A stretch of DNA of 23,991 nt, taken from positions 1 through 23,991 of the forward strand of contig DATDJZ010000112.1 of NCBI GenBank assembly GCA_036520315.1. Reading direction: 5' to 3'. This DNA comes from DASUPK01 sp036520315 (GTDB taxonomy: Bacteria > Actinomycetota > Thermoleophilia > Solirubrobacterales > 70-9). Positions 8,408 through 16,645 of this stretch are shown here, one piece after another (position 1 is the stretch's first letter; the number at the start of each line of letters is the position of its first letter). The notes under the pieces are model-generated. The model was not told where the DNA came from. It worked only from the letters and a program-made list of their open reading frames with translations, and did not search any database. The position numbers and the translations under genes were made by a program.

Positions 8408-9592
8408 ATGGCTGCCGAGACGCCCCCTCCCCCGTTCGGCGACTACTACCGGGAAATCTACGCCAAGGGCATGCTCGCCGGCGAGCGCCCGACGCTGCCG
8501 ATCGCCTGGGCCGAGCTCGAGGACCGCGCCCGCGAGGGGCTCGACGAGCGCGCCGTCGCCTACATCTTCGGCGGTGCCGGGTCCGAGGACACGATGCGCG
8601 CCAACCTCGAGGCGTTCCGACGCTGGCGGATCGTGCCCCGCGTTCTCCGCAAGGATCTCTCGGTCAGGGACCTGTCGTTGGAGCTGCTCGGCACGCGCAT
8701 GCCCGCCCCTGTCCTCCTTGCCCCGATCGGCATGCAGACGCTGCTCCACGAAGATGGCGAGCTCGCCGTCGCCAGAGCCGCCGCGGCGATCGGGCTCCCC
8801 TTGATCACCAGCACCGTCGCGGCGACGCCGCTCGAGGAGATCGCGGACGCGAATGGCGGCGGCCCCCGCTGGTTCCAGCTCTACTGGCCGAACGACGACG
8901 AGCTTGCCGCCAGTCTCGTCCGGCGCGCCGAGTCCGCGGGCTACTCGGCCGTCGTCCTGACCGTCGACAACTACCTGCCCGGCTGGAAGCCTCGCGACCT
9001 CCAGCAGGCCTATCTTCCCTCGCTCGAGGGAGTCGGGATCGCGCACTACCTCTCGGACCCGGTCTTCCGGTCTCGACTGGAGAGGTCGCCGGAGGAGGAC
9101 ACCGGGCCCGCCATCGGGCACTTCCTCGAGGTCTTCGCCAACCCGCGACTCACCTGGGAGCGGCTCGAGTGGTTACGCGGCACGACCTCCCTGCCGCTCG
9201 TGCTCAAGGGAATCCTCCATCCGGACGACGCCCGTGAGGCGCGCGAGCGGGGCGTCGACGGGATCGTCGTCTCAAACCACGGCGGGCGGCAGATCGATGG
9301 CGCGATCGCTTCGCTCGACGCCCTGCCTCCCATCCTGGACGCGGTGGGAGATGGGATGGCGGTTCTGCTCGACAGCGGCATCCGGTCCGGAGCCGACGTC
9401 TTCAAAGCCCTGGCCCTGGGAGCCGACGCCGTGCTGGTCGGCCGGCCCTACCTCTGGGGCCTGGCGCTCGACGGCCAGAACGGAGTCGAGACCGTACTCC
9501 GCGGCCTACTCGCCGAGCTCGACCTGACGATGGCGTTGAGCGGTTTCACCAACGCCGGCGATATCGACGGCGGGGTGCTCAGACCGCTGTAA
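8408..9592 (+). CDS. Lactate 2-monooxygenase-like FMN alpha-hydroxy-acid oxidase
   Basis: This 394-residue protein matches the length and layout of Mycobacterium smegmatis lactate 2-monooxygenase, which converts L-lactate and O2 to acetate, CO2 and water. Shared features are the N-terminal GDYYREIYAKGM, the APIGMQTLLHEDGELA stretch, FQLYWP, GWKPRDL, LKGILHPDDA, the catalytic SNHGGRQIDG (His291, Arg294) and the FMN phosphate site DSGIRSG...GADAVLVGRPY. An ordinary lactate oxidase or another 2-hydroxy-acid oxidase cannot be excluded, but the N-terminal and GWKPRDL blocks favour the monooxygenase type. Only 11 bp separate it from the sulfatase, which suggests cotranscription although the enzyme is cytosolic. 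Its stop overlaps the converging MEDS gene by 14 bp. Confidence 0.88.
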   Translation: MAAETPPPPFGDYYREIYAKGMLAGERPTLPIAWAELEDRAREGLDERAVAYIFGGAGSEDTMRANLEAFRRWRIVPRVLRKDLSVRDLSLELLGTRMPAPVLLAPIGMQTLLHEDGELAVARAAAAIGLPLITSTVAATPLEEIADANGGGPRWFQLYWPNDDELAASLVRRAESAGYSAVVLTVDNYLPGWKPRDLQQAYLPSLEGVGIAHYLSDPVFRSRLERSPEEDTGPAIGHFLEVFANPRLTWERLEWLRGTTSLPLVLKGILHPDDAREARERGVDGIVVSNHGGRQIDGAIASLDALPPILDAVGDGMAVLLDSGIRSGADVFKALALGADAVLVGRPYLWGLALDGQNGVETVLRGLLAELDLTMALSGFTNAGDIDGGVLRPL

Positions 9593-10574
9593 GTCGCGTG
9601 TCGTCACTGGTCGTGGCGGCCCGGACGGTGACAGCGCTGCCCCTCGGGCTGCGCACGTCCACCGCGTCACAGAGCAGGCGAGTGAGCCAGAGTCCCCGGC
9701 CACCGAGGGCGGTGGGCGGCGGCGTCAGCTGGCCGGCGAGTGCGTCGTGAATCCCATCGCCGCCGTCAGCGACCTCGACCACGATCTCGTCATCGGCGTG
9801 CCAGACCCGGGCAGTGGCGGGCGGGCGCCCGTGGACTACCGCGTTCGTAGCGATCTCGTTGACGGCCAGGACCAGCTCCTCGGCCCTCCAGTCCACCATC
9901 CCGGCCTCCTGTGCGAACGACCTCACGGTCCGCCGGACCTCCGGCAGGACCTCGAGGCCGAAGCTCAGCTCCAGCGCGGGTGCGCCGCGCTGGGCCTCCA
10001 CCGCGGAGTCCATCCGCCTGCAGAAATCGGTCGGGTCCTCGTAGGAAGGGCTCACGGAGACGCCATCGCCGTCGACGATCTCCGGGTGGGTTCCGCGAGC
10101 GTGACGGAGAATTTCCTCGGGCAGAGCGCGCGCGTCATAGGGGCAGATGAGCGTCAGCGGCTGCCCCTCGAACGCGATGTTGATCACCGACTCGTGCCGG
10201 GCCCAGTCGCGCACCTGCGCCTCATGTCCCAGCGCCCAGGGCGGCTCGGCAATCAGGCGGCCCCGGCCGCCGATCCAGGCGTGCTCGGCGACCCAGCGAG
10301 CGAACTTGTCCCGGGTGCGGGCGGAAGTCTCGTACCAATCCTCCGCGGGGCAGAGCGTCAATCCCGCGGCCGTGCCCCCGAGCGCATCCCCGAGGTTCTT
10401 GCAGTGGCGATCCTGCACCGTGACGAGCGTGGGCTGCCCCGACCTCAGCCCACTCTCCACGAACGGCAGCGCGACGTCCATGAACTCCCGGTCGGAGCCA
10501 TAGATCAAAGCTCGGTGCGCGAGCCCCCTGCCAGGGACGGGCGCTCTCCCGTTGGACGGCATTTGAATGTTCAT
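9579..10574 (-). CDS. MEDS-domain plus HATPase anti-sigma regulator (RsbA-like)
   Basis: This 331-residue protein has two domains. Residues about 15-180 form a MEDS (DcmR-like sensory) domain, starting with LAHRALIYGSDREFMDVALP and containing CPYDARALPEEIL. Residues about 200-325 form a GHKL ATPase of the RsbW type: N-box NEIATNAVVHG, G1 box DGGDGIHD, G2 box GGRGLWLTRLLCD. No histidine phosphorylation (H-box) dimerisation domain is visible, so it fits the actinobacterial anti-sigma-factor RsbA-type regulators, which use the ATPase as a Ser/Thr kinase or partner-switch module. No sigma factor or STAS antagonist lies directly next to it; a STAS-like gene occurs about 2 kb away. ATG start, with a second Met at codon 5. 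It is divergent from the GH25 gene. Confidence 0.88.
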   Translation of the reverse strand: MNIQMPSNGRAPVPGRGLAHRALIYGSDREFMDVALPFVESGLRSGQPTLVTVQDRHCKNLGDALGGTAAGLTLCPAEDWYETSARTRDKFARWVAEHAWIGGRGRLIAEPPWALGHEAQVRDWARHESVINIAFEGQPLTLICPYDARALPEEILRHARGTHPEIVDGDGVSVSPSYEDPTDFCRRMDSAVEAQRGAPALELSFGLEVLPEVRRTVRSFAQEAGMVDWRAEELVLAVNEIATNAVVHGRPPATARVWHADDEIVVEVADGGDGIHDALAGQLTPPPTALGGRGLWLTRLLCDAVDVRSPRGSAVTVRAATTSDDTRLTAV

Positions 10575-10672
10575 ACCCGCTAGGCCTGCCTTTGACGCTC
10601 ATTGATACGCGGGCTGCGCGCGTGCGGATCACTCGACCGCTCCTCTTCCATCGGGAGGGTGTTTGCTGGGCG
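10575..10672. promoter_or_regulatory. Divergent spacer between MEDS regulator and GH25 gene
   Basis: This 98-bp region separates two divergent starts. It contains a purine-rich GGGAGGG at 10653-10659, 13 nt before the GH25 ATG, a rather long spacing for a Shine-Dalgarno. TTGACG occurs at 10592-10597 but no matching -10 was found. Confidence 0.35.
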
Positions 10673-11437
10673 ATGTCGAAGGCAAGGCGGATGCCACGGG
10701 TTCTGCTGGCGCTATCGCTGCTCGTGCTCGGGGTGGCGTGGGGCCCCGCACCAGCGCACGCCGGCACGAAGGCGATGGGGATCGACGTCTCGCGCTTTCA
10801 GGGCGTGATCGACTGGCCGACCGTGGCGGGGTCCGGGATCCGATTCGCCTTCATCCAGGGCAGCCGGGGCAGCGGAGCCGATTGCACGGTCAAACCCGCG
10901 CAGTGCGGCCCGGACCCCTATTTCGCGGCCAATCGGCTGGCGGCCGAGCCGGCGGGAATCCGCGTCGGCGCCTATCACCGCGCCTTTGCCAGCGGCGGGA
11001 CAGCGGCGGACGCCAGGGCCGATGCGCTCGCGGAGGCGAACATCTTCATCGCGCAGGTGGGCACTCTCCAGCGAGGGGAGCTGATCCCGGTGCTCGACGC
11101 GGAGTCTCCCTTCACCGGCATGACCTCGAGCAGCCTGTGCACCTGGATCCGGGTGTTCGTCAAGCGAGTCACGAAGAAGCTGGGGCGCAAGCCGATGATC
11201 TACACAAACGCTTCGAGCTGGTCGGCGACCGGTAACACCACCGAGTTCGCCAGGGCTCGATACCCGCTCTGGGTCGCCGAATGGGGCGTCTCGCGGCCGA
11301 CCGTGCCGGCGAACAACTGGTCCGGCCGCGGCTACTCGGTCTGGCAGTACACGAGCTCGGGGAGCGTCCCGGGCATCTCGGGCCGGGTGGACATGGACCG
11401 GCTCGGCAAGCGCCTCGGCAAGATCACCGTTCACTGA
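10673..11437 (+). CDS. Secreted GH25 lysozyme-like muramidase
   Basis: This 254-residue protein has a signal peptide (SKARRMPRVLLALSLLVLG, cleavage after AHA at residue 30) followed by one GH25 catalytic domain. Family marks are GIDVSRFQGVIDW (Asp38), FAFIQGS, GAYHRAF, the catalytic pair in VLDAES (Asp142 and Glu144), PMIYTN, LWVAEWG, VWQYTSSG and the terminal DMDRLG. GH25 enzymes cleave the beta-1,4 bond between N-acetylmuramic acid and N-acetylglucosamine. No cell-wall-binding module is attached. An open frame extends 27 codons upstream to 10592, but the signal peptide fits the ATG at 10673. The last 14 bp overlap the end of the converging HAD gene. Confidence 0.92.
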   Translation: MSKARRMPRVLLALSLLVLGVAWGPAPAHAGTKAMGIDVSRFQGVIDWPTVAGSGIRFAFIQGSRGSGADCTVKPAQCGPDPYFAANRLAAEPAGIRVGAYHRAFASGGTAADARADALAEANIFIAQVGTLQRGELIPVLDAESPFTGMTSSSLCTWIRVFVKRVTKKLGRKPMIYTNASSWSATGNTTEFARARYPLWVAEWGVSRPTVPANNWSGRGYSVWQYTSSGSVPGISGRVDMDRLGKRLGKITVH

Positions 11438-12227
11438 GCCCCGCCGCGGCCTCCACCCGGGGGATGAGGTCGGCGACGGAGTCGACGATGCGGTGCGGAC
11501 GGTAGGGGTACGCCTCGGCCTCATGACGGTCGGTGACCCCGGTCAGGACCAGGAAGGTCTCCAGGCCCGCTTCGATGCCCGCGACGATGTCGGTGTCCAT
11601 CCGGTCGCCCACCATCGCCGTCTGCTCCGAGTGGGCCTCGAGGGTGTTCAGGGCGGAACGCATCATCAGAGGGTTTGGTTTGCCGACGAAGTAGGGATCG
11701 ACCCCGGTGGCGCGGCTGATCAGGGCGGCGACGGATCCGGTCGCCGGGAGGGGGCCGCCGGGAGCCGGGCCGATGTTGTCCGGGTTCGTGGCGATGAAGC
11801 GGGCCCCGCCGCGGATCAGGCGAATCGCCTGGGTGATCCGCTCGAAGCTGTAGGTCCGCGTCTCGCCGAGGACGACGTAGTCGGGATCGACCTCGTTGAC
11901 CGTGTAGTCGGCCTGGTGCAGCGCCGTGGTCAGGCCGGCCTCTCCGAGGATGAAGGCCGAGCCGCTCGGGCGCTGGTCCTCGAGGAAGGTGGCGGTTGCC
12001 ATCGCCGAGGTCCAGATCGAGTCGGCCGGGACGTCCAGCCCCTGCCGTCCGAGCCGGGCGGCGAGGTCCCGCCGCGTGTAGATCGAGCTGTTGGTGAGGA
12101 TCAGGAAGGGGATCCCCATCTCGCGCAGCTTGGCGATGAACTCGGTGGCTCCCTCGAGCGGCTCCTCCTCGCGGATCAGGACGCCGTCCATGTCCATCAG
12201 CCAGTAGTTGATCTGGCGCTCGGTCAT
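11424..12227 (-). CDS. HAD-IIA family hydrolase (NagD-like phosphatase)
   Basis: This 267-residue protein carries the four HAD motifs: DMDGVL (nucleophile Asp12, Asp14), ILTNSS, GKPNP with the motif III Lys, and GDRMDTDI. The cap lies between motifs II and III, as in the NagD/phosphoglycolate-phosphatase-like HAD-IIA group, and the length is normal. It probably dephosphorylates a small sugar phosphate or nucleotide in the cytosol; the substrate is unknown. The ATG at 12227 overlaps the stop of the STAS gene as ATGA and starts just before the nucleophile motif. The same open frame runs further upstream without a domain and is not taken as coding. Confidence 0.92.
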   Translation of the reverse strand: MTERQINYWLMDMDGVLIREEEPLEGATEFIAKLREMGIPFLILTNSSIYTRRDLAARLGRQGLDVPADSIWTSAMATATFLEDQRPSGSAFILGEAGLTTALHQADYTVNEVDPDYVVLGETRTYSFERITQAIRLIRGGARFIATNPDNIGPAPGGPLPATGSVAALISRATGVDPYFVGKPNPLMMRSALNTLEAHSEQTAMVGDRMDTDIVAGIEAGLETFLVLTGVTDRHEAEAYPYRPHRIVDSVADLIPRVEAAAGLSER

Positions 12228-12595
12228 CCCGCCGCCCAGGCCTTGGCCTCGTCCAGCTCGTCGAGATCGTCGAAGACCTTGAGCTCGCCGGGCATTGCCC
12301 AGGCGAACAGCTCCATCGCCTTCTCGATCCAGTCGACGTCGGTGACGACGGCCAGGCGCCTCCACGCCCCCCGGTTGGAGAACTCGGTCCGAAGCCCGGT
12401 CTTGAGGTCCTCGAGCAGGGCACTCGGCTCGAGGCCGTCGAAGCTCTCCAGCAGGAACACCACCCGGGCTTCGCCAGTGTCGGTGGCCTCCTTCAGCCCG
12501 GGCTCCAATACGTCGGTGTAGTCCTGCTTGGTGAGCTTCCCCGACGCGCGCAGGCCGACGACACCGTCCGGCATCCCATCCAGCCGCGCGATCAT
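12224..12595 (-). CDS. SpoIIAA-like STAS/SEC14 domain protein
   Basis: This 123-residue protein begins MIARLDGMPDGVVGLRASGK and resembles the SpoIIAA-like (STAS/SEC14) family, small cytosolic proteins with a CRAL-TRIO/STAS fold. Typical elements are GLRASGKLTKQDY near the start, RVVFLLESFDGL in the middle, and RRLAVVTDVDWIEKAMELF followed by an acidic EL-K-VFDDLDELDEAKAW tail. The role is unknown in most species; a lipid-binding or regulatory role is usually suggested. The start is fixed by a strong AAGGAGGA five nucleotides before the ATG. It sits between the transporter and the HAD gene, overlapping the latter by 4 bp. Confidence 0.85.
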   Translation of the reverse strand: MIARLDGMPDGVVGLRASGKLTKQDYTDVLEPGLKEATDTGEARVVFLLESFDGLEPSALLEDLKTGLRTEFSNRGAWRRLAVVTDVDWIEKAMELFAWAMPGELKVFDDLDELDEAKAWAAG

Positions 12596-12599
12596 CTTG

Positions 12600-12607
12600 T
12601 CCTCCTT
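12600..12607 (-). promoter_or_regulatory. Ribosome binding site AAGGAGGA of the STAS gene
   Basis: On the minus strand, AAGGAGGA lies 4-5 nt before ATG 12595-12593. It decides the start against a long open frame that runs through this gene from 13654. Confidence 0.85.
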
Positions 12608-12645
12608 CGTCGTTTGCGGGGTCGCCCAGACCCGTCGCCGGGAGG

Positions 12646-13791
12646 CTACGCCGCGGCGGCCTCCGCCTCCGCACGGGCGCGGGACAGATCCGCCGAGATC
12701 CGGACGATCGCCGAGGCGATCGGGGCCGCGAGGATCAGCCCGACCGTCCCGAACAGGGCCCCGCCGGCGATCGTCAGGATGAGAACGGCAAGTGGGTGCA
12801 GGCCGAGGGCCGCTCCGTAGGCGACGGGTTGCACGATCTGCTGGAGTGGGCCGTTGGACAGGAGCTGGACCACCACCATCGCTCCGGCCGCGTCCGGCCC
12901 CGCGCCGCCGAGCGCGATCAGGACCGAAAAGGCACCGGCCGTCCAGGCCCCGATGTAGGGGACGTAGCCGCCGATGAAGGTGACCACGGCGATCGTCCCG
13001 GCCAGCGGAATCCCAAGCACGAGGGCGGCGCCACCGACGAGAACGGCGCTGAAGAGCGCGACGATCGTGACCCCGAGGAAGTAGCCGCGGAGGGACTGCA
13101 GGGCGCGCTCGGTGATCGTGTGGGCGACCTCTTTCGGCAGCCCGACGTGGCGCTCGCCCCAATCGCGTATCACGGGGCCGTCCTTGAGCAGGAAGAAGAG
13201 GCTGAGGATCGTCATCGCGACGAAGAACGCGAGCGAGGCGACCTTCTGCACACCGCCGGCGACGCCATTCAGCAGCGCCTTGAACGAGTCGCTCGCTCCG
13301 GCGCTGACGTCGTGGTTCGCGGACTGGGCCTGGTGATCGCTGATGCCGAGGTCCTTGAGCCAGCCCTCGATCTTTCCGGCGCCGTGTTCGAGCTGGTTGC
13401 TGATCGCCGAGGTCTCTGTGCCGATCCCCCGCAGGACGAGGTAGCCGGCGAGCACGCCGGCTCCGACGATCAGCAAAAGGACCAGCAAGGCGCCGAAAGC
13501 ACGAGGCAACCCGAGTCGCTTGAGCAACACCACCAGCTGGCCCCCAACCGCCGCGATCACCCCGGCGACGATCACGGGGATGAGGATGATCTCGGTGAGC
13601 GTCGCCAGCCAGACGATGCCAGCCACGAGGACGACGACCCCGACCAGTAGCCACGCGGTGAACCCCGCGTCGCGGAGCCAGCCCGGCGCCGCGAAGAGAC
13701 CCCTGAGCTGGGCGGGATCGATCTCGATGTACTCGTCGGCCTGCTCACCGTCGCCGGCACCGCGCAGACGGCGAAGGCGACCGCGAGTCAT
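12646..13791 (-). CDS. AI-2E family transporter (UPF0118)
   Basis: This 381-residue membrane protein has the AI-2E/UPF0118 layout. Two N-terminal helices (WLLVGVVVLVAGIVWLATL and a segment near ILIPVIVAGVIAAV) are followed by another helix and a soluble amphipathic region (about residues 125-180). A C-terminal bundle holds the family motifs SLFFLLKDG, GYFLGV, GGYVPYIGAW and GLHPLAVLILTIAGGALFG-x-x-G-x-I-x-A-A-P. Members include autoinducer-2 exporters and Na+/H+ antiporters, so the substrate is open. I prefer ATG at 13791, which has AAGGGG eight nucleotides upstream, over an in-frame GTG at 13818 that lacks one. Probably first gene of an operon with the STAS and HAD genes. Confidence 0.9.
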   Translation of the reverse strand: MTRGRLRRLRGAGDGEQADEYIEIDPAQLRGLFAAPGWLRDAGFTAWLLVGVVVLVAGIVWLATLTEIILIPVIVAGVIAAVGGQLVVLLKRLGLPRAFGALLVLLLIVGAGVLAGYLVLRGIGTETSAISNQLEHGAGKIEGWLKDLGISDHQAQSANHDVSAGASDSFKALLNGVAGGVQKVASLAFFVAMTILSLFFLLKDGPVIRDWGERHVGLPKEVAHTITERALQSLRGYFLGVTIVALFSAVLVGGAALVLGIPLAGTIAVVTFIGGYVPYIGAWTAGAFSVLIALGGAGPDAAGAMVVVQLLSNGPLQQIVQPVAYGAALGLHPLAVLILTIAGGALFGTVGLILAAPIASAIVRISADLSRARAEAEAAAA

Positions 13792-13835
13792 CGGCCGGTC
13801 CCCTTCATGGATGATCACCTAAGCAAACGCCCAAG

Positions 13836-14594
13836 ATGGACCGGCTGACCTACATCGGTCACGCGACCACACTGCTTCGACTCGACGGCGTCGCGATCCT
13901 CACGGATCCGATGCTGCGCGCCGGGCTGGGCCCACTCAGGCGCCAGGGCCCGGCTCCCGACCCCGGGTTGCCGGACGCCGCCGACCTGGTGCTGATCTCC
14001 CACCTGCACCGCGATCACCTCGACGTGAGGTCGCTGCGACGAATTCCCGCCACGACACCGGTGGTGGCGCCGCGAGGTGCGAGCAGGTGGGTGAGCAAGG
14101 GCGGCGCCGAGAAGATCGCGGAGATGGGGGTCGGCGAGAGCATCCTGGTTGAAGGCGTCGAAATCACGGCGGTGATGGCCAAGCACAACGGATACAGGGA
14201 CGCTCAGCGGGGCCCGCAGATCGAGCCCCTCGGCTACCTGCTTCGCCGGGACGAGCGCACCATCTACTTCGCCGGCGACACCGACCTCTTCCCGGAGATG
14301 TCCGAGCTCGGGCCGGTGGACGTTGCGCTGCTGCCGGTCTGGGGCTGGGGACCGTCTGTCGGTGACGGGCATCTTGATCCCGAGCGAGCAGCCCGGGCGC
14401 TCGAGATGATCCGGCCCAGGCTGGCCGTGCCGATTCACTGGGGGACGTTTTATCCAGCGGGACTGCGGCTGCTGCGGCCCGAGCCCTTGCGGGAGCCGCC
14501 CCGCGAGTTCGAGCGGCTGGCGAGCCTGGTCGCGCCCGACGTCGAGATCCGCCTGGTAGAGCCGGGGGACGAGACCTCCCTGGATCCGGAATGA
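13836..14594 (+). CDS. MBL-fold metallo-hydrolase
   Basis: This 252-residue protein carries the metallo-beta-lactamase signature HLHRDHLD (His56, His58, Asp60, His61), then YFAGDTDLF, which supplies the bridging Asp, and PIHWGTFYP for the last His. The early block TYIGHATTLLRLDGVAILTDP and the GDTDLFPEM stretch place it near the UlaG/NAPE-PLD-like group of lipid- or phosphodiester-acting enzymes. A binuclear metal site is expected. The substrate is unknown. It is divergent from the AI-2E gene (44 bp), lacks an obvious Shine-Dalgarno, and its stop overlaps the next start as ATGA, so both proteins are probably made together. Confidence 0.9.
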   Translation: MDRLTYIGHATTLLRLDGVAILTDPMLRAGLGPLRRQGPAPDPGLPDAADLVLISHLHRDHLDVRSLRRIPATTPVVAPRGASRWVSKGGAEKIAEMGVGESILVEGVEITAVMAKHNGYRDAQRGPQIEPLGYLLRRDERTIYFAGDTDLFPEMSELGPVDVALLPVWGWGPSVGDGHLDPERAARALEMIRPRLAVPIHWGTFYPAGLRLLRPEPLREPPREFERLASLVAPDVEIRLVEPGDETSLDPE

Positions 14595-16633
14595 CGATTC
14601 GCCGGAGCAGCTTCGCCTGGACGGCCGCCCGGTACCTCGCCCTCTGGGTGTTGATCGGGCTCCTCTTCTGGGCGATCGTCGCCGTCCTGCCGAGCTTCGA
14701 CGTGCCGAGCTTCGAGGCGGTGCTGCTGACGACCGGCCTGGTCGCGGTGCTCAACGCGCTGCTCTGGCCGCTCCTGATCCGGCTGCTCCTGCCGCTGACC
14801 GTTCTCACCTTCGGGCTCGGGTCCCTGGTGCTGAACGCCCTGATCATCTCTCTCGCGGTCAAGGTCGTCGACGGCGACGCGCCGAGCTTTCCTGAGGCCG
14901 TCGTGGTGGCGTTCGTCCTTTCGGTCGCCCTGACGGTGCTGGCCCCCGCGCTCAGCATCGACGACGACGCCCGCCAGCTGCGGCTCGTTCGCCGGCGGGC
15001 GCGGCGGGTTCGCGAGCGAACCGACGTGCCCGGCGTGATCATGTTCGAGATCGACGGCCTGGCGGAGGCGGTCCTGCGCGGCGCCCTCTGCCAGGGGCAT
15101 GCGCCGACCATGGAGCGATGGCTGGAGGAGGGCAGCCACCGGATCATTCCCTGGGAATGCGATCTCTCCTCGCAGACCGGCGCCAGCCAAGCCGGGCTGT
15201 TGCTCGGCAGCAACGAGGACATGCCGGCGTTTCGCTGGTACGAGAAGGAGGCCGGGCGGACGATGGTCTCGAACCACGGCAAGGACGCGGTGGAGTTGGA
15301 ACGGCGCCACTCCGACGGGGGTGGCCTCCTGGCGGCCGGCGGCGCCAGCCGGGGGAACATGTTCTCCGGGGATGCGCCGCACTGCTCGGCGACGATGAGC
15401 GTCCTGCGGGACAGGCAGCGCTCGAGCACCCGGGAGTACTTCGCGTACTTCGCCGACCCGTACGGATTCACGCGCACGATTGCGCTCTACCTCTGGGACG
15501 TGATCCAGGAGCTGCGCGCCGCGCGCCGGCAGCGCCGCCGGGGCGAGGAGCACATCGACCGGGGCGGCCTCTATCCGCTCATGCGCGGCGCGATCACGGT
15601 GGTGATGCGCGACCTGAACGTCGCGACCCTGCTCGGCGACATCGTCGAGGGCGTGCCAGTCGTCTACTCGACCTTCGTCGGCTACGACGAGGTGGCCCAT
15701 CATTCCGGCATCCAGCAGCCCGACGCCTTCGCGGTCCTCAAGCAGCACGACGCCCGGCTCGCGCGGCTCGAGAAGGCGATCGAGCAGGCACCGCGCCCGT
15801 ACCACCTGGTCGTGCTGTCGGATCACGGTCAGAGCCAGGGGCGGCCGTTCCGCCAGCGCTACGGCGTGGAGCTGGAGGAGCTGGTGCGAGGGGCGCTCTC
15901 GGAGGGGAGCGTCTACGCGCCGCCGGCGCTCGACGAGGGACTGAGCTCGGTCGGCGGAGCGCTCACCGACGCCCGCGACGAGCAGACGGCGGGTGGGAGG
16001 ATGGTCGCCCGGGCCACGCGGGATCGGGTGATCGACGGCGAGGTGGTCCTCGGCCCGAATCGGGAGTCGCTCGAGGAGTCGGACCGGGCGGCCGCCGACC
16101 ACGAGGCGGTGGTGCTGGCCTCGGGTGGCCTCGGGCTGATCTCGCTGCCCGCGCGCAAGCACCGGCTCTCGCTCGAGGAGATCGCGGGGACGCACCCGAA
16201 CCTGATCTCGACCCTGCGGGCACATCGGGGCATCGGGTTCGTGATGGTCCGGACGGAGAGCGACGGCGCGGTAGTGCTGGGCGCCGAGGGCAGCCGGCGG
16301 CTGCGGGACGATCGGGTCGAGGGCGAGGATCCGCTGCGCGCCTTCGGGGCGAACGCTGCGGACCACCTGCGGCGGACCAACGGCTTCGCGCACTGCCCGG
16401 ACATCCTGGTCAACTGCATGTACGACCCGGAGTCGAACGAGGTCGCGCCCTTCGAGGAGTTCATGGGGTCACACGGGGGGCTGGGCGGCTGGCAGTCCCG
16501 GCCCTTCGCGCTGGTCCCGGCCGCATGGAGCGAACCCGACGGGCCGATCGTTGGGGTTCGAGCGATGCACGACGCCCTCAGGCGGTGGCTGGCCGAGACG
16601 GGGCTCGAGCTGCGGTCGCACGCCACCGACTAG
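14591..16633 (+). CDS. Holin-like membrane domain fused to alkaline-phosphatase-superfamily domain
   Basis: This 680-residue protein has two parts. Residues 1-125 contain about four membrane helices in the pattern of the phage-holin-4 (superfamily IV) family, including LVAVLNALLWPLLIRLLLPL and LVLNALIISLAVKVVDG. The rest is a type I phosphodiesterase/alkaline-phosphatase-superfamily domain. It starts at VIMFEIDGL (Asp155) and has the nucleophile region SSQTGASQAG (Thr196), FVGYDEVAHHSG (Asp366, His370) and SDHGQSQG (Asp411, His412). These match the two-metal core of nucleotide pyrophosphatases and phosphodiesterases. The catalytic domain is tethered to the membrane; which side it faces is not settled. 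It is coupled to the MBL gene by a 4-bp overlap. The substrate is unknown. Confidence 0.85.
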   Translation: MTIRRSSFAWTAARYLALWVLIGLLFWAIVAVLPSFDVPSFEAVLLTTGLVAVLNALLWPLLIRLLLPLTVLTFGLGSLVLNALIISLAVKVVDGDAPSFPEAVVVAFVLSVALTVLAPALSIDDDARQLRLVRRRARRVRERTDVPGVIMFEIDGLAEAVLRGALCQGHAPTMERWLEEGSHRIIPWECDLSSQTGASQAGLLLGSNEDMPAFRWYEKEAGRTMVSNHGKDAVELERRHSDGGGLLAAGGASRGNMFSGDAPHCSATMSVLRDRQRSSTREYFAYFADPYGFTRTIALYLWDVIQELRAARRQRRRGEEHIDRGGLYPLMRGAITVVMRDLNVATLLGDIVEGVPVVYSTFVGYDEVAHHSGIQQPDAFAVLKQHDARLARLEKAIEQAPRPYHLVVLSDHGQSQGRPFRQRYGVELEELVRGALSEGSVYAPPALDEGLSSVGGALTDARDEQTAGGRMVARATRDRVIDGEVVLGPNRESLEESDRAAADHEAVVLASGGLGLISLPARKHRLSLEEIAGTHPNLISTLRAHRGIGFVMVRTESDGAVVLGAEGSRRLRDDRVEGEDPLRAFGANAADHLRRTNGFAHCPDILVNCMYDPESNEVAPFEEFMGSHGGLGGWQSRPFALVPAAWSEPDGPIVGVRAMHDALRRWLAETGLELRSHATD

Positions 16634-16645
16634 CCGCAGGGACGC

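Noticed and set aside
12224..13654. A 476-codon minus frame that includes the STAS gene
   Set aside because: The part upstream of 12595 is out of frame with the AI-2E transporter, is Arg/Pro-rich, and a strong ribosome site marks the real start at 12595.
14450..16393. A 647-codon minus frame across the phosphodiesterase gene
   Set aside because: No recognisable motif; the plus-strand frame has conserved metal-binding sites.
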